This document shows, piece after piece, positions 34,467-43,559 of a stretch of 64,000 bases of DNA. Source of the stretch: Deltaproteobacteria bacterium (lineage in GTDB: Bacteria; Desulfobacterota; DSM-4660; Desulfatiglandales; HGW-15); the NCBI GenBank assembly GCA_019310485.1, contig JAFDEF010000005.1:1-64000 (forward strand), read 5' to 3'. The translations under genes were made by a program, and so were the position numbers. How positions within the stretch are numbered: position 1 is the stretch's first letter; each line of letters begins with the position of its first letter. Below the pieces are notes generated by a model, which searched no databases, was not told the origin of the DNA, and saw only the letters and a list, made by a program, of their open reading frames with translations.

Positions 34467-36962
34467 TTAGCCGCACTTTGTGAAACCGCAGAAATGGCAG
34501 GTCATACACCCTTCCTCGAAAGCTATTTTCTGCCCGCATTCTGGGCATATTTCTCCAAGAAGGCTATTTTCATGCTTTTGGCGGGTAATTTTCTTGTCTT
34601 TTAGGTACTTTTTTTCAAGCACGCGGCTGATCGCATCCGGGATGGAGAGAATAAGACCGTCTTTTTGGAAAACAGGGTGCTCCCCGCAGATTCCCTTTAA
34701 CTGCTCCACAATTTTTTCAACAGGAACACCCGACCTGAGCGCCAGTGAGACAAGGCGCCCGATTGCCTCAGTTTTGGCGGTTGTGGATTTTCCGGACTTG
34801 CCGATTGTGGCAAAAACCTCAAAAGGCTTGCCATCGTACTCTGTGACAGTGACATAGAGGTTACCCATGCCGGTCACCACTTTGGTCGTGAACCCCTCGA
34901 GCGTTTCAGGCCTCTCTTTAACGTCCGGAGCAGGGGGCATGACGCCTTTTTCTTCCTCCTCGAAACTCAAAACCTGGTTTGCTTTACTTCCTGAGCGGTA
35001 GATTGTAACCCCCTTGCACCCCAGCTCATATGCCAAGTCATAGACTGCCTTGACATCTTCCACGGTGGCATCGCGAGGAAGGTTGACAGTTTTTGAAACC
35101 GCGTTGTCGGTATATTTTTGAAACGCAGCCTGCATTCTGACGTGCCATTCAGGCGCTATGTCGTGGGCGGTAACAAAAACTTTTTTTACATCATCCGGGA
35201 TTCCCTCAATGTTCTGGATGCTCCCTTTGCGGGCTATGGCCCTCATAAGTTCAGGGGAGTAAAAGCCTCTTTTCCTGGCGATGTTTTCAAAATAGGGATT
35301 TACTTCCACCAGTTCGTCATTATCCATTACCCTCCTCACAAAGCTTATGGCGAACAGGGGCTCTATACCGCTCGAGCAGCCTGCAATAATGCTAAGTGTA
35401 CCTGTTGGAGCGATCGTGGTAGTTGTTGCGTTCCTGAAGCGGCAGTTTTCCATGTCCTTGTAAATGCTAATATCGTAGTTTTCAAAAACACCTCTCTTTT
35501 CAGCCAGATACCTTGACGCATCATGCGATTCCTTCTGGATAAAAGCCATGACCCTTTCTGCGATATCAAGAGCCCTGTCAGAGTCATAAGCTACCCCCAG
35601 CATGAAGAGAGTATCGGCAAACCCCATAACCCCAAGGCCTATCTTACGATTTCCTTTGGCCCTTTTCTCAATTTCCGGCAATGGATATTTTGACACATCA
35701 ATAACATTGTCGAGAAACCTGACGGACAGCCATACTGTTTCCTTCAGCCTCTTGAAATCAATGCTCGGGGTGCCATTTGTGTTTGTCACAAACTTGGCAA
35801 GATTGACAGAGCCCAGATTGCACGCTTCCAAAGGGAGCAAGGGTTGCTCCCCGCAGGGGTTCGTGCTTTCAATTTCACCAAGAGCAGGGGTGGGGTTATC
35901 CCGGTTCACCCTGTCCAAGAACACCACACCCGGGTCCCCGCTTTCCCAGGCATGGTAGATTAGGCTGTAGTAAACTTCCGTGGCATCGAGCTGGCCCACA
36001 ACTTTTCCGTCTCTCGGATCAACCAGGCTGTAGCTCTTTCCTTCTTTTACCGCTTCCATAAAAGCGTCTGTAATCCCAACAGAAATATTGAAATTATTCA
36101 GCTCACGGTTATTTTTCTTGCACGTTATGAATTCCATGATATCAGGGTGGTCTACCCTCAAAATGGCCATATTGGCCCCCCTACGGGTGCCGCCCTGCTT
36201 CACTTGCTCTGTTGCGGTATTGAAGATCTTCATAAACGAGACTGGACCGGAAGCAACCCCTCCCGTGCTTCCGACTTTGCTGTTCTTGGGACGAAGCCTG
36301 GAGAAAGAAAAACCCGTGCCCCCGCCTGACTTGTGGATTAGCGCTGCGTTTTTAAGAGCGTCGAAGATCCCCTCCATGCTGTCTTCAACCGGAAGCACAA
36401 AACAGGCGGCCAGTTGCCCCAGCTCCCGCCCGGCGTTCATCAGAGTGGGAGAATTGGGGAGAAACCTGAAACTGGTCATCATGTGGTAGAAACTTTCCTC
36501 AATTTCTTCAACCCATTCCCTGTCGCCACCATAATCCTCTTCAGCCTTCGCAATGCTTCTGGCAACCCTTCGAAACATCTCCTCCGGGGTCTCAATTACA
36601 TTCCCGCCATCATCCTTTCTCAGGTACCTCCTTTCAAGCACCATTCTTGCATTAGGGGAAAGAGATAGGGGCTCCTTCTTCACAAACATAGAAGTATCCA
36701 GCTTTACGGGAGATTTTTTTGTAATACCATATTCGCGGAGTTTTTCTTCCACAATCTTCTCCAAAAGAGGAATAGTCACCTCTCGGAGCTCTCTTCTGGC
36801 AATTTCCTCCCTCAATGCCCTGCTAATATCACGGGCCTGGTCCACGTTTATGGGATCTATCCTGGTGAGAATGTCAGTGAGCCTGCGCTCATCCCAGCTA
36901 TAGGAGCTGAGATCAAGCATTTCACCGTCCGGGAAGGTTGTATTCTTTGGCTTTTCGCTCAT
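34467..36962 (-). CDS. nrdJ: Vitamin B12-dependent (class II) ribonucleotide reductase
   Basis: It makes deoxyribonucleotides with adenosylcobalamin as radical source, so it works without oxygen. Marks: RFLPNSPTLMNAG, the KSGGGTGFSFSRLRPK and VKQGGTRRGANMA loops, the active-site NPCGEQPLLPLEACNLGSVNL, and PTGTLSIIAGCSSGIEPLFA. An ATP-cone-like segment lies about 20-75, so allosteric control is possible. The C-terminus ends in a zinc-ribbon-like ICPECGQKIAFEEGCMTCHFCGFTKCG. The ATG at 36962 with AGGA upstream gives 831 residues. No other RNR gene is in the window. Confidence 0.95.
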   Translation of the reverse strand: MSEKPKNTTFPDGEMLDLSSYSWDERRLTDILTRIDPINVDQARDISRALREEIARRELREVTIPLLEKIVEEKLREYGITKKSPVKLDTSMFVKKEPLSLSPNARMVLERRYLRKDDGGNVIETPEEMFRRVARSIAKAEEDYGGDREWVEEIEESFYHMMTSFRFLPNSPTLMNAGRELGQLAACFVLPVEDSMEGIFDALKNAALIHKSGGGTGFSFSRLRPKNSKVGSTGGVASGPVSFMKIFNTATEQVKQGGTRRGANMAILRVDHPDIMEFITCKKNNRELNNFNISVGITDAFMEAVKEGKSYSLVDPRDGKVVGQLDATEVYYSLIYHAWESGDPGVVFLDRVNRDNPTPALGEIESTNPCGEQPLLPLEACNLGSVNLAKFVTNTNGTPSIDFKRLKETVWLSVRFLDNVIDVSKYPLPEIEKRAKGNRKIGLGVMGFADTLFMLGVAYDSDRALDIAERVMAFIQKESHDASRYLAEKRGVFENYDISIYKDMENCRFRNATTTTIAPTGTLSIIAGCSSGIEPLFAISFVRRVMDNDELVEVNPYFENIARKRGFYSPELMRAIARKGSIQNIEGIPDDVKKVFVTAHDIAPEWHVRMQAAFQKYTDNAVSKTVNLPRDATVEDVKAVYDLAYELGCKGVTIYRSGSKANQVLSFEEEEKGVMPPAPDVKERPETLEGFTTKVVTGMGNLYVTVTEYDGKPFEVFATIGKSGKSTTAKTEAIGRLVSLALRSGVPVEKIVEQLKGICGEHPVFQKDGLILSIPDAISRVLEKKYLKDKKITRQKHENSLLGEICPECGQKIAFEEGCMTCHFCGFTKCG

Positions 36963-37363
36963 AGAATTATCCTGGAAAAACACTTGCTTAATTTCATTTG
37001 GACGTCCCTCGCCCAATTCTGCAAGTGCCTGTTTAGGGGCTCAGTGCAATGAATCCCTCCAAAGGGGAGAGACCTTATATCTTGCATTCTAAATATATTA
37101 AAACGCAATATGTAGAGAGGTCAATTATAAAAATCCCCTCAATATTTTCTGTTTCACAATTTGCACAGGGATGGTATATGGATGACGGATTAATGGGCCA
37201 GGAGCCGGGTGTGTCGTTTTTCTCTTTCTAATTGTAACTAAAGAAGATAGTCCTAATCTTATAAGTAAACCCTATGGAATTTCGCACGCGGCATCCCTAC
37301 GGGGTAAAACCCGGCCGAAAATAGTCCAAAAACCCGCATCGAGCGTGTAGCAGGAGATACGGA
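36963..37363. other. Divergent region between nrdJ and the corrinoid activator gene
   Basis: No gene is seen. The first 250 bases are AT-rich. The last 100 hold the second copy of the extragenic repeat (37264-37307). I looked for a cobalamin riboswitch and for paired NrdR boxes and found neither in convincing form. Confidence 0.4.
37264..37307. repeat. Dispersed extragenic repeat (copy 2)
   Basis: GTAAACCCTATGGAATTTCG and GCATCCCTACGGGGTAAA match, with few changes, the two edges of the repeat at 22041-22146. The central hairpin section of copy 1 is missing here, so this looks like a shorter form of the same unit. It ends about 55 bases before the RACo start codon. Confidence 0.6.
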
Positions 37364-39268
37364 ATGACAGAATATAGGGTCACCTTCTTGCCGGATGGCA
37401 AGAGCATTGAAGTTGAAGAACAAACCACCATAGCCGAGGCCGCTCAAAAGGCCGGAGTTTATATCAACAACCTTTGTGGAGGAGAAGGTGTTTGTGGTGA
37501 ATGCCGGGTGAAGGTTGTTAAGGGTGAAGCAGAGCCTCATGAAAATGCTTCGGCCTTTTTTTCGCAGCAAGAATTGGACGCGGGCTTTGTCCTGGCGTGC
37601 CAGACTCCGGTTCACAGCGACCTGGAGGTGGAAATACCCCCCGAGTCAAGGCTCGAGGAAGAACAGATCATCACCGCAGGCGAGCAATGGCCTACTCCAG
37701 AGCCCGGTGAAGAGGCACCTGAAGTGTCCCTTGCACCCTTTAAGCCTCTGGTGAGAAAAATTTACCTTGAACTTCCTCGTCCCACGCTCGAGGACAACAT
37801 CACTGACATTGAGAGGGTGGCCCGGGAACTGCGGCGAAAAATAGGGTGGCACTCCTACGATATCACTTTGCACTGCTTGCAAAACCTCTCAGACAATCTT
37901 CGGGAGCATGATTGGAAAATAACAGCCACAGTTGTGAAAGACAAGGGTGGGTACCGGATTCAACAGGTTGAACCCCTGGATACTTCTCACCGAAACTTCG
38001 GCGTGGCCGTGGATGTTGGGACCACAACGGTAGTGGCTCAACTGGTGGACCTTAGAACAGGAAGGGTTTCTGGTATCGAGGGCGCGCACAATATGCAGGC
38101 CCAATACGGCGAGGATGTGATATCAAGAATGATTTATGCTTGCGGCAAGGGAGGGCTCCATCCCCTTCATAAAGCTATTGTGGAAAATATCAATTCCCTC
38201 ATAGAAAAATTGGTGAAAGCAAGCTCCATCTCCCGCGAGGACATTAATGCAATTGTAGCTGCCGGAAATACCACTATGAGTCACTTTCTTCTGGGTCTGA
38301 CCCCTTGTGCCATCAGGCTGGAGCCTTATGTGCCCACAGCCGATGTGTATCCGCAGATCCTTGCCTCAGAAATTGGAATTCAGATCAATCCCCTGGGGAT
38401 ACTGGAAACGATTCCAAGCGTCGCCTCCTACGTGGGGGGCGATATTGTTGCCGGCATTGCAGCATGCGGCATTGCAGATCATCCAAAAGTGCAGGGGCTT
38501 ATCGACATTGGCACCAACGGCGAGATTGCCATTGGAAACAATGAATGGCTTGTTTGTTGCTCGGCTTCCGCAGGACCCGCTTTTGAAGGCGGAGGTACGA
38601 GATGCGGTATGCGGGCGACAAGAGGGGCCATTGAAAAGGTCCAAGTCAAGAACGGGGAGGTAGTCTACAGCACCATAGGGAATGCGGCCCCCCGGGGAAT
38701 ATGCGGTTCTGGCCTAATCGACTGTATATACGAATTAGTGAAAAACAAGATTATCGCATCTGACGGTAAGTTCAACAGAGACCGCAAAGACAGCCGGCTC
38801 AGGGTGCAAGATGAAATACCTGAGTACGTAATCGCTCCAGCAGAAGAGACGGAGACGGGCCAGCCTATAGTGATCACTGAATCCGACATAGACAACCTCA
38901 TAAAGTCAAAGGGAGCGGTATTTGCGGCCATAAAGTCGCTTGTTGAATATATCGGGCTTACTTTTGACCAGCTTGATACTTTTTATGTGGCAGGAGGGTT
39001 TGGGAATTACCTCAACATACCCAAGGCGATCGGAATCGGACTTTTGCCGGACATACCTCATGAAAAGATAAAGTTTATAGGAAACAGCTCGCTAACGGGT
39101 GCTCGAATGGCCCTCAGTTCAGAGGCGGCTTTTGAAAAATGCCTGGCCGTGGCCAAGTCAACCACCAACGTGGAGTTAAGCAATTACCAGCCATTTATGG
39201 ATGAATTTGTAGCGGCCCTTTTTCTCCCGCACACTGACCACAGGCTTTTTCCCTCAGTGAAGTACTAG
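37364..39268 (+). CDS. Reductive activator of corrinoid proteins (RACo-type, 2Fe-2S/ASKHA)
   Basis: RACo-type proteins use ATP to reduce Co(II) corrinoids back to the active Co(I) state. An N-terminal 2Fe-2S ferredoxin domain (1-95) has C38, C44 and C47 in the motif CGGEGVCGEC and C79 in LACQTP. A linker follows. From about 195 the DUF4445/ASKHA ATPase begins with FGVAVDVGTTTVVAQLVDLRTG; further marks are VAAGNTTMSHFLLG, GLIDIGTNGEIAIGN, CSASAGPAFEGGG and FYVAGGFGNYLNIP. 634 residues, full length. With CooT and CooC in the same window it suggests a corrinoid methyl-transfer route (Wood-Ljungdahl or a methyltransferase). The substrate corrinoid protein is not here. Confidence 0.9.
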   Translation: MTEYRVTFLPDGKSIEVEEQTTIAEAAQKAGVYINNLCGGEGVCGECRVKVVKGEAEPHENASAFFSQQELDAGFVLACQTPVHSDLEVEIPPESRLEEEQIITAGEQWPTPEPGEEAPEVSLAPFKPLVRKIYLELPRPTLEDNITDIERVARELRRKIGWHSYDITLHCLQNLSDNLREHDWKITATVVKDKGGYRIQQVEPLDTSHRNFGVAVDVGTTTVVAQLVDLRTGRVSGIEGAHNMQAQYGEDVISRMIYACGKGGLHPLHKAIVENINSLIEKLVKASSISREDINAIVAAGNTTMSHFLLGLTPCAIRLEPYVPTADVYPQILASEIGIQINPLGILETIPSVASYVGGDIVAGIAACGIADHPKVQGLIDIGTNGEIAIGNNEWLVCCSASAGPAFEGGGTRCGMRATRGAIEKVQVKNGEVVYSTIGNAAPRGICGSGLIDCIYELVKNKIIASDGKFNRDRKDSRLRVQDEIPEYVIAPAEETETGQPIVITESDIDNLIKSKGAVFAAIKSLVEYIGLTFDQLDTFYVAGGFGNYLNIPKAIGIGLLPDIPHEKIKFIGNSSLTGARMALSSEAAFEKCLAVAKSTTNVELSNYQPFMDEFVAALFLPHTDHRLFPSVKY

Positions 39269-39414
39269 TAAAGCCAAAGTGCCCCGTGCTCTGCGCCTTT
39301 TACCCTTTCACGGTAAGATGCAAGCATCACCATCCCTTGAAAACCATGGGCCCTTACCATTGCCTCAATCGAGGACCCAATCAGGTCCCTTTGGGGAAGA
39401 ATGTAGTGCTGGCC
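39265..39414 (-). pseudogene. Remnant of a dihydroxy-acid dehydratase (IlvD/Edd family)
   Basis: On the minus strand, from about 39414, the frame reads GQHYILPQRDLIGSSIEAMVRAHGFQGMVML and then ASYRERVKG. This closely follows the IlvD pattern in which a LPSREL...SIEAMVRAHGFDGMV stretch leads into the ASCDKIVPG iron-sulfur site. The site itself is lost, and a stop comes at 39267-39265, sharing bases with the RACo stop codon. No start codon or upstream part of the gene is seen. It fills much of the gap between RACo and the next decayed gene; the rest of the gap (39415-39604) shows nothing. Confidence 0.55.
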
Positions 39415-39604
39415 CGGCCCCTGTAGTAAGCTTCTGTTATTTGCTCCGGTTTGCCCCGGTGCGAGCTATTCATCAGGTTGTTCCTCTTTTTCTAAACTCA
39501 ACATAAACCCCACGCTAGTTTTCATTTTCTGCACCTCACCTGAAGGGCACGGCTTCGACCACTTGCCCTGTGATAAGTAAACGGCTCACTCCCAAAGACC
39601 ATAT

Positions 39605-39973
39605 CTAAATCCCCAGCAGCGTTGATGGGTTTTCTGAGACCATTGTTCTTATAGCTTTTTCAGATAGACCCAGGTTCAGCATGTCTTTAATGTAGATCCC
39701 CATCTGCTGGGCCGGTACAGGATTAAGCCATTGCCCGGAATCGGTTGACATAATACAGTGCTCCGGGCCTATGGCCTTTATACCCTCATAAAGAGCGCTT
39801 ATTTTAATCTGGTGAGACACCTGCCGGGTGGTGTCGTTGTAAACATGTTCCAGGCAGGTGGCCCCGAGATCCAGGATCTCTTTCATGTCTTCCACACTGT
39901 AATTTACAAAACTTGCCAGAAGGTGAGTAACGACAATCTTTTTTACGCCCTTGAAGGCTGCTTCACGGACCAC
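39605..39973 (-). CDS. C-terminal fragment of a DUF6282-like amidohydrolase-fold protein
   Basis: The frame reads EAAFKGVKKIVVTHLLASFVNYSVEDMKEILDLGATCLEHVYNDT...CIMSTDSGQWLNPVPAQQMGIYIKDMLNLGLSEKAIRTMVSENPSTLLGI. This is like the second half of a metal-dependent hydrolase (TIM barrel) of the DUF6282 type, with the THxLAS and STDSGQ metal-site regions kept. At 122 residues the first half is gone. Its in-frame upstream part is closed by a TGA about 24 bases before the GTG start at 39973. It overlaps the end of the LarA-like fragment by 31 bases in another frame. It is probably a pseudogene. Confidence 0.55.
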   Translation of the reverse strand: MVREAAFKGVKKIVVTHLLASFVNYSVEDMKEILDLGATCLEHVYNDTTRQVSHQIKISALYEGIKAIGPEHCIMSTDSGQWLNPVPAQQMGIYIKDMLNLGLSEKAIRTMVSENPSTLLGI

Positions 39974-40647
39974 GGCTTTTGCCTCCTCTTTGCTTCAAGC
40001 CTGTAAGGCATGTAATCCTTTGCGTAGCTATAATGGGCAAGGCCGCCTTCCACCATGCATGCCAGAATGATTGTGCCTCCATCCCGGACAAAGTAATCAA
40101 GGTTTGCTATCGGCCAGCATGCATGGGCAAAAAAAAGGTCCCCCGGGAATGATCCGCTTATCCCGACGTCGAGCTTCCCTTCTGGCACCTCAGATGAGCT
40201 GACTGAATAGAGTTGTTTGTATTTTTCCACAGAAGCCCTGTGAGCTGCAATTGTGGTTCCGGCAGTCACATCAACTATTTCAAGAGCGGGGTTGAGGATA
40301 ACCAAAAGCGACATGTCCAGACCAGACATAACGGTGGCCTCTTCGATGTCTTCTCGCATTCTATTGTTGGGAGCATCATTGCCAACTGTGCGTGTCGGAG
40401 AAGTCATTAACCGGTGATTCCATTCTATGCTTTCCCGGGAACAGATGCCCGGCAGCACCATGCTTCCCCCTCCGGCAAAACCCCAGAGCGTAGCCTGGGT
40501 CATGGTTACTGCCAGGCTCAGGTCTGACTTCCTAAGAAGCCTGTGAACATTGACAGGTGTCCCATAACTTGTAATTCCGACAAACTCATACACCCAGGAC
40601 TGCGAGGCCTTGTAGGGCCCCTGAGCTTCTGCACAATAACCGGGCAT
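39943..40647 (-). CDS. Truncated LarA/DUF2088-like protein
   Basis: LarA proteins are nickel-pincer racemases of about 420 residues. Here 234 residues match the middle and C-terminal region: ITSYGTPVNVHRLLRKSDLSLAV, GFAGGGSMVLPGICSRESIEWNHRLM, NRMREDIEEATVMSGLDMSLLVILNP and DLFFAHACWPIANLDYFVRDGGTIIL. The N-terminal domain that shapes the cofactor pocket is missing, the usual lysine of the GG(R/G)K loop is not seen, and the last 20 residues (RLEAKRRQKPWSVKQ) look like read-through into neighbouring sequence. Probably not functional. Confidence 0.6.
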   Translation of the reverse strand: MPGYCAEAQGPYKASQSWVYEFVGITSYGTPVNVHRLLRKSDLSLAVTMTQATLWGFAGGGSMVLPGICSRESIEWNHRLMTSPTRTVGNDAPNNRMREDIEEATVMSGLDMSLLVILNPALEIVDVTAGTTIAAHRASVEKYKQLYSVSSSEVPEGKLDVGISGSFPGDLFFAHACWPIANLDYFVRDGGTIILACMVEGGLAHYSYAKDYMPYRLEAKRRQKPWSVKQPSRA

Positions 40648-40820
40648 CAGCTCTCAGAATAGTTCACGGGATTTTTGGAGATTGTATTTATTCTCATACT
40701 AATTTAGAATTCATTTTAGTTACTTTAGAAAAGCCGACATGTTTGGCCCGGCATTTTGGCTGCCCGGCTCTGGAAGCGAGTTGGTAGCTGTGTGGGTCAT
40801 AACTTCTGAGCCATGATATC

Positions 40821-41816
40821 ATGTTACAAATCGGCACCGTCAAATTGGCGAATTGGCTGGTAATGGCACCAATGGCCGGCTATACAAATCTTGCCTTTCG
40901 CCTTGTTGCCAAGGCTCAGGGCGCAGGGCTTGTTACAAGTGAAATGATTAGTGCCGCCGGCCTGACAAGGAGACAGAAGAAAACTATCGAGTACCTGAAA
41001 AGCGTGCCTGCTGAGAAGCCCCTGGCAGTTCAAATCTTTGGTTCAAGCCCTGAAACGATGGCCAGGGCTGCAGAGATAGCAGTTGAGGCTGGCGCTGATA
41101 TTGTGGATATCAATATGGGCTGTCCTGTCAAGAAGGTGGTGAAGACAGGGGCCGGAGCATCCCTGCTTCGGGATTTAAAACAAACTTCAAGAATCATCCG
41201 GGCAGTGAGGCATGTGTGCCCGGTGCCCCTAACAGCGAAAATCAGGCTAGGATGGTCTCGGGGGAAACCTGTTGCTCTTGAAACGGCTCGTATGCTGCAA
41301 GATTGTGGGGTTGATGCTCTCACAATCCACCCGAGGTTTGCCACGGATGGGTTTTCTGCGCCTGCAGACTGGGAATGGATCAGGAAGGTCAAGGAGCACC
41401 TGAAAATCCCGGTTATAGGAAATGGTGATGTTATGGAAGCCCCCACTGCGATTAGAATGAAAAAGTCTACCGGTTGTGACGGGGTGATGATAGGCCGTGG
41501 AGGGCTAAAGAAGCCGTGGATTTTTAGGCAGATACTCAGGCTTGAAAAAGGAATGCCTGCTCCAGATCCTGATCTCTTGGAGAGGCGCAACCTCGTTATT
41601 AACCATGTCCGGCTCTTTCGCGAGTATATGCCCGAGAAAAGGGCGCTTCATGGGATATTGGGTGCCCTGATGTGGTATACCAAGGGTCTCCCAAACAGTG
41701 CCCATTTTAGGGAAAGCATTTCGAGGGCAAGGGATTTTGATTCATTGCTTGGGGCTGTTGATAGGTACTTTGCAGAACTAGAAAACGTCCCGGCTGCTCG
41801 TTACGAGGCTCAGTGA
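40821..41816 (+). CDS. dus: tRNA-dihydrouridine synthase
   Basis: Dus enzymes reduce uridines in the D-loop of tRNA with FMN. Marks: VMAPMAGYTNLAFRLVAKAQGAGLVTSEMISA at the start, VDINMGCPVKKVVKTGAGASLLRD with the catalytic cysteine, PLTAKIRLGW, LTIHPRF, GNGDV and IGRGGLKKPWIF. 331 residues. It overlaps ispH-ubiA by four bases, so the two are cotranslated. Start ATG at 40821; upstream 170 bases hold no gene. Confidence 0.93.
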   Translation: MLQIGTVKLANWLVMAPMAGYTNLAFRLVAKAQGAGLVTSEMISAAGLTRRQKKTIEYLKSVPAEKPLAVQIFGSSPETMARAAEIAVEAGADIVDINMGCPVKKVVKTGAGASLLRDLKQTSRIIRAVRHVCPVPLTAKIRLGWSRGKPVALETARMLQDCGVDALTIHPRFATDGFSAPADWEWIRKVKEHLKIPVIGNGDVMEAPTAIRMKKSTGCDGVMIGRGGLKKPWIFRQILRLEKGMPAPDPDLLERRNLVINHVRLFREYMPEKRALHGILGALMWYTKGLPNSAHFRESISRARDFDSLLGAVDRYFAELENVPAARYEAQ

Positions 41817-43549
41817 TGAAGGTCAAACTCGCCAGAATGGCGGGCTTCTGTATGGGCGTGCGCCGCGCGCTCGAGATGGTGCTCGCCGCTGCAAACAGGG
41901 GGGATGGCCCGCTGTATACCCTTGGCCCTCTGATCCACAATCGGCAGGTCATGGAGCTCCTTGAATCAAAGGGAGTGAAACCCGTTGAGGATGTCTCTGA
42001 GATAAAGAACGGCATTCTTGTTTTACGTGCCCACGGAATCCCTCCTCAAGACAGAAAACGGATTAAAGACTCAGGCCTGGCCCTAATTGATGCAACGTGC
42101 CCTCGTGTCGCCCGGGTCCAATCCATTATCAGGTATCACACACGCAGGGGTTACAGTGCAGTTATTGTAGGAGAGGAAGACCACCCGGAGGTCATAGGCC
42201 TCATGGGTTACGGCAATGATCGGACATTCGTTATTAGCAACCCGAGCCAGGTGGAGCTTCTGCCCCCAGACGGAAAACTCATAGTGGTAGCCCAAACAAC
42301 GCAGGAAAAGCAGAACTATGACCAAATAGCGCAAAGGATCAAAGAGCGCGTTCCAGGTGCCATTGTGTTTGACACAATTTGCGATGCAACCTTGAACCGA
42401 CAGCATGAAGTCAGGTCTCTGGCCCCTTACGTGGATGCCATGGTGGTTGTGGGGGGCTATCACAGCGGTAACACGCGGCGGCTTGCACAGGTTTCCCGAT
42501 CAACAGGTATCCCCACATTTCACGTGGAGACCGAAAAGGATCTTGATAAAACAAAGCTCGCCTCACTGGAGGTGATTGGCGTTACTGCAGGGGCTTCCAC
42601 GCCTAACTGGATGATAAAAAACGTGGTCAGAGAGCTTGAGAGCATAAGAACACGACGAGACTCCCGGCTTGTGAGATGGTCAAGGACTGCTATCAGGGGA
42701 CTTCTCCAGACAAACATACTGGTGGCAGCAGGAGCCTTTTCACTATCTTATGCTGCCGCCATTCTGGCAGGCCGAAAACCGGACTTCCTCCATCCCCTCA
42801 TTGCGGCACTATACATTTACGCCATGCATGCTCTAAACCGCCTGCTTGACAAGGGAGCCAGCACTTATAACGACCCTGAAAGGGCAAGCTTTTACAGGCG
42901 ATACCGTGCTCCTCTTGTGTTATCTGGTATTTCTTCCATAGCAGGGGCTCTTGTCTTGTCTTACATTCTTGGCTTTAGAGTGTTCCTAGCGGTACTGGGG
43001 TTGAGCGTTTTGGGGACAATCTACAGTGTACCTTTACTGCCAAGAGGCAGCAAAAAGGCGTGGCGTTATTATAAAATAAAGGACATTCCGGGCTCAAAAA
43101 CCCTTTCTCAGGCTCTGGCATGGGGAGCATTGATTGCGCTGGTTCCAACCCTGGAAAGCGCAAATCCTGCATGGGGGGTGGCTATAGTATCTTTTTGTTA
43201 CATATTTTCAATTGTTTACGTCAGGTCAGCCCTGTTTGACATATTCCAGGCCCAGGGGGACCTAATCGTGGGCGCAGAGACCTTACCCATTACCCTGGGT
43301 GAGAGAAGAACTCTAGTTCTTTTGAAGGTCTTCGTTTTATTTGCCGCTGCGGTGCTTGCACTCGCGGCCCTGATCCGGGCTGCGGGTGGTTTTTCATTCT
43401 TTCTTCTCCTCTCATGCCTTTACCTTGGGCTCTGTGTTCTGGCTTATGAAAAACGCTGGCTTTACCCGGGCCCCCGCCTGGAAGCGCTTGTGGAAGGAAA
43501 CCTCCTACTGATCGGCCTCCTCGCTCTGAGCTGGCAATTAATTACGTGA
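41813..43549 (+). CDS. ispH: Fusion: IspH (HMBPP reductase) plus UbiA-type prenyltransferase
   Basis: Residues 1-280 are IspH, the [4Fe-4S] enzyme that makes IPP and DMAPP at the end of the MEP pathway. Cluster cysteines C13 (GFCMGVRRA), C96 (DATCPRV) and C190 (DTICDAT), and the pocket motifs LRAHG and EEDHPE, are all present. Residues from about 290 to 578 form a membrane protein with about eight helices of the UbiA type, with the acidic sites NRLLDKGASTYNDPE (about 343-357) and IFQAQGDLIVGAETLPITLGE. UbiA enzymes join prenyl chains to ring acceptors. The frame is continuous with no start codon signal at the border, so this is a true fusion. Acceptor unknown; menaquinone or a related lipid is possible. 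Confidence 0.88.
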   Translation: MMKVKLARMAGFCMGVRRALEMVLAAANRGDGPLYTLGPLIHNRQVMELLESKGVKPVEDVSEIKNGILVLRAHGIPPQDRKRIKDSGLALIDATCPRVARVQSIIRYHTRRGYSAVIVGEEDHPEVIGLMGYGNDRTFVISNPSQVELLPPDGKLIVVAQTTQEKQNYDQIAQRIKERVPGAIVFDTICDATLNRQHEVRSLAPYVDAMVVVGGYHSGNTRRLAQVSRSTGIPTFHVETEKDLDKTKLASLEVIGVTAGASTPNWMIKNVVRELESIRTRRDSRLVRWSRTAIRGLLQTNILVAAGAFSLSYAAAILAGRKPDFLHPLIAALYIYAMHALNRLLDKGASTYNDPERASFYRRYRAPLVLSGISSIAGALVLSYILGFRVFLAVLGLSVLGTIYSVPLLPRGSKKAWRYYKIKDIPGSKTLSQALAWGALIALVPTLESANPAWGVAIVSFCYIFSIVYVRSALFDIFQAQGDLIVGAETLPITLGERRTLVLLKVFVLFAAAVLALAALIRAAGGFSFFLLLSCLYLGLCVLAYEKRWLYPGPRLEALVEGNLLLIGLLALSWQLIT

Positions 43550-43559
43550 GAGGCATTGT

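Noticed and set aside
36963..37363. A cobalamin riboswitch or NrdR boxes upstream of nrdJ
   Set aside because: No B12 box is present, and the two palindrome-like AT words near 37095 and 37109 are too close and too weak for paired NrdR sites.
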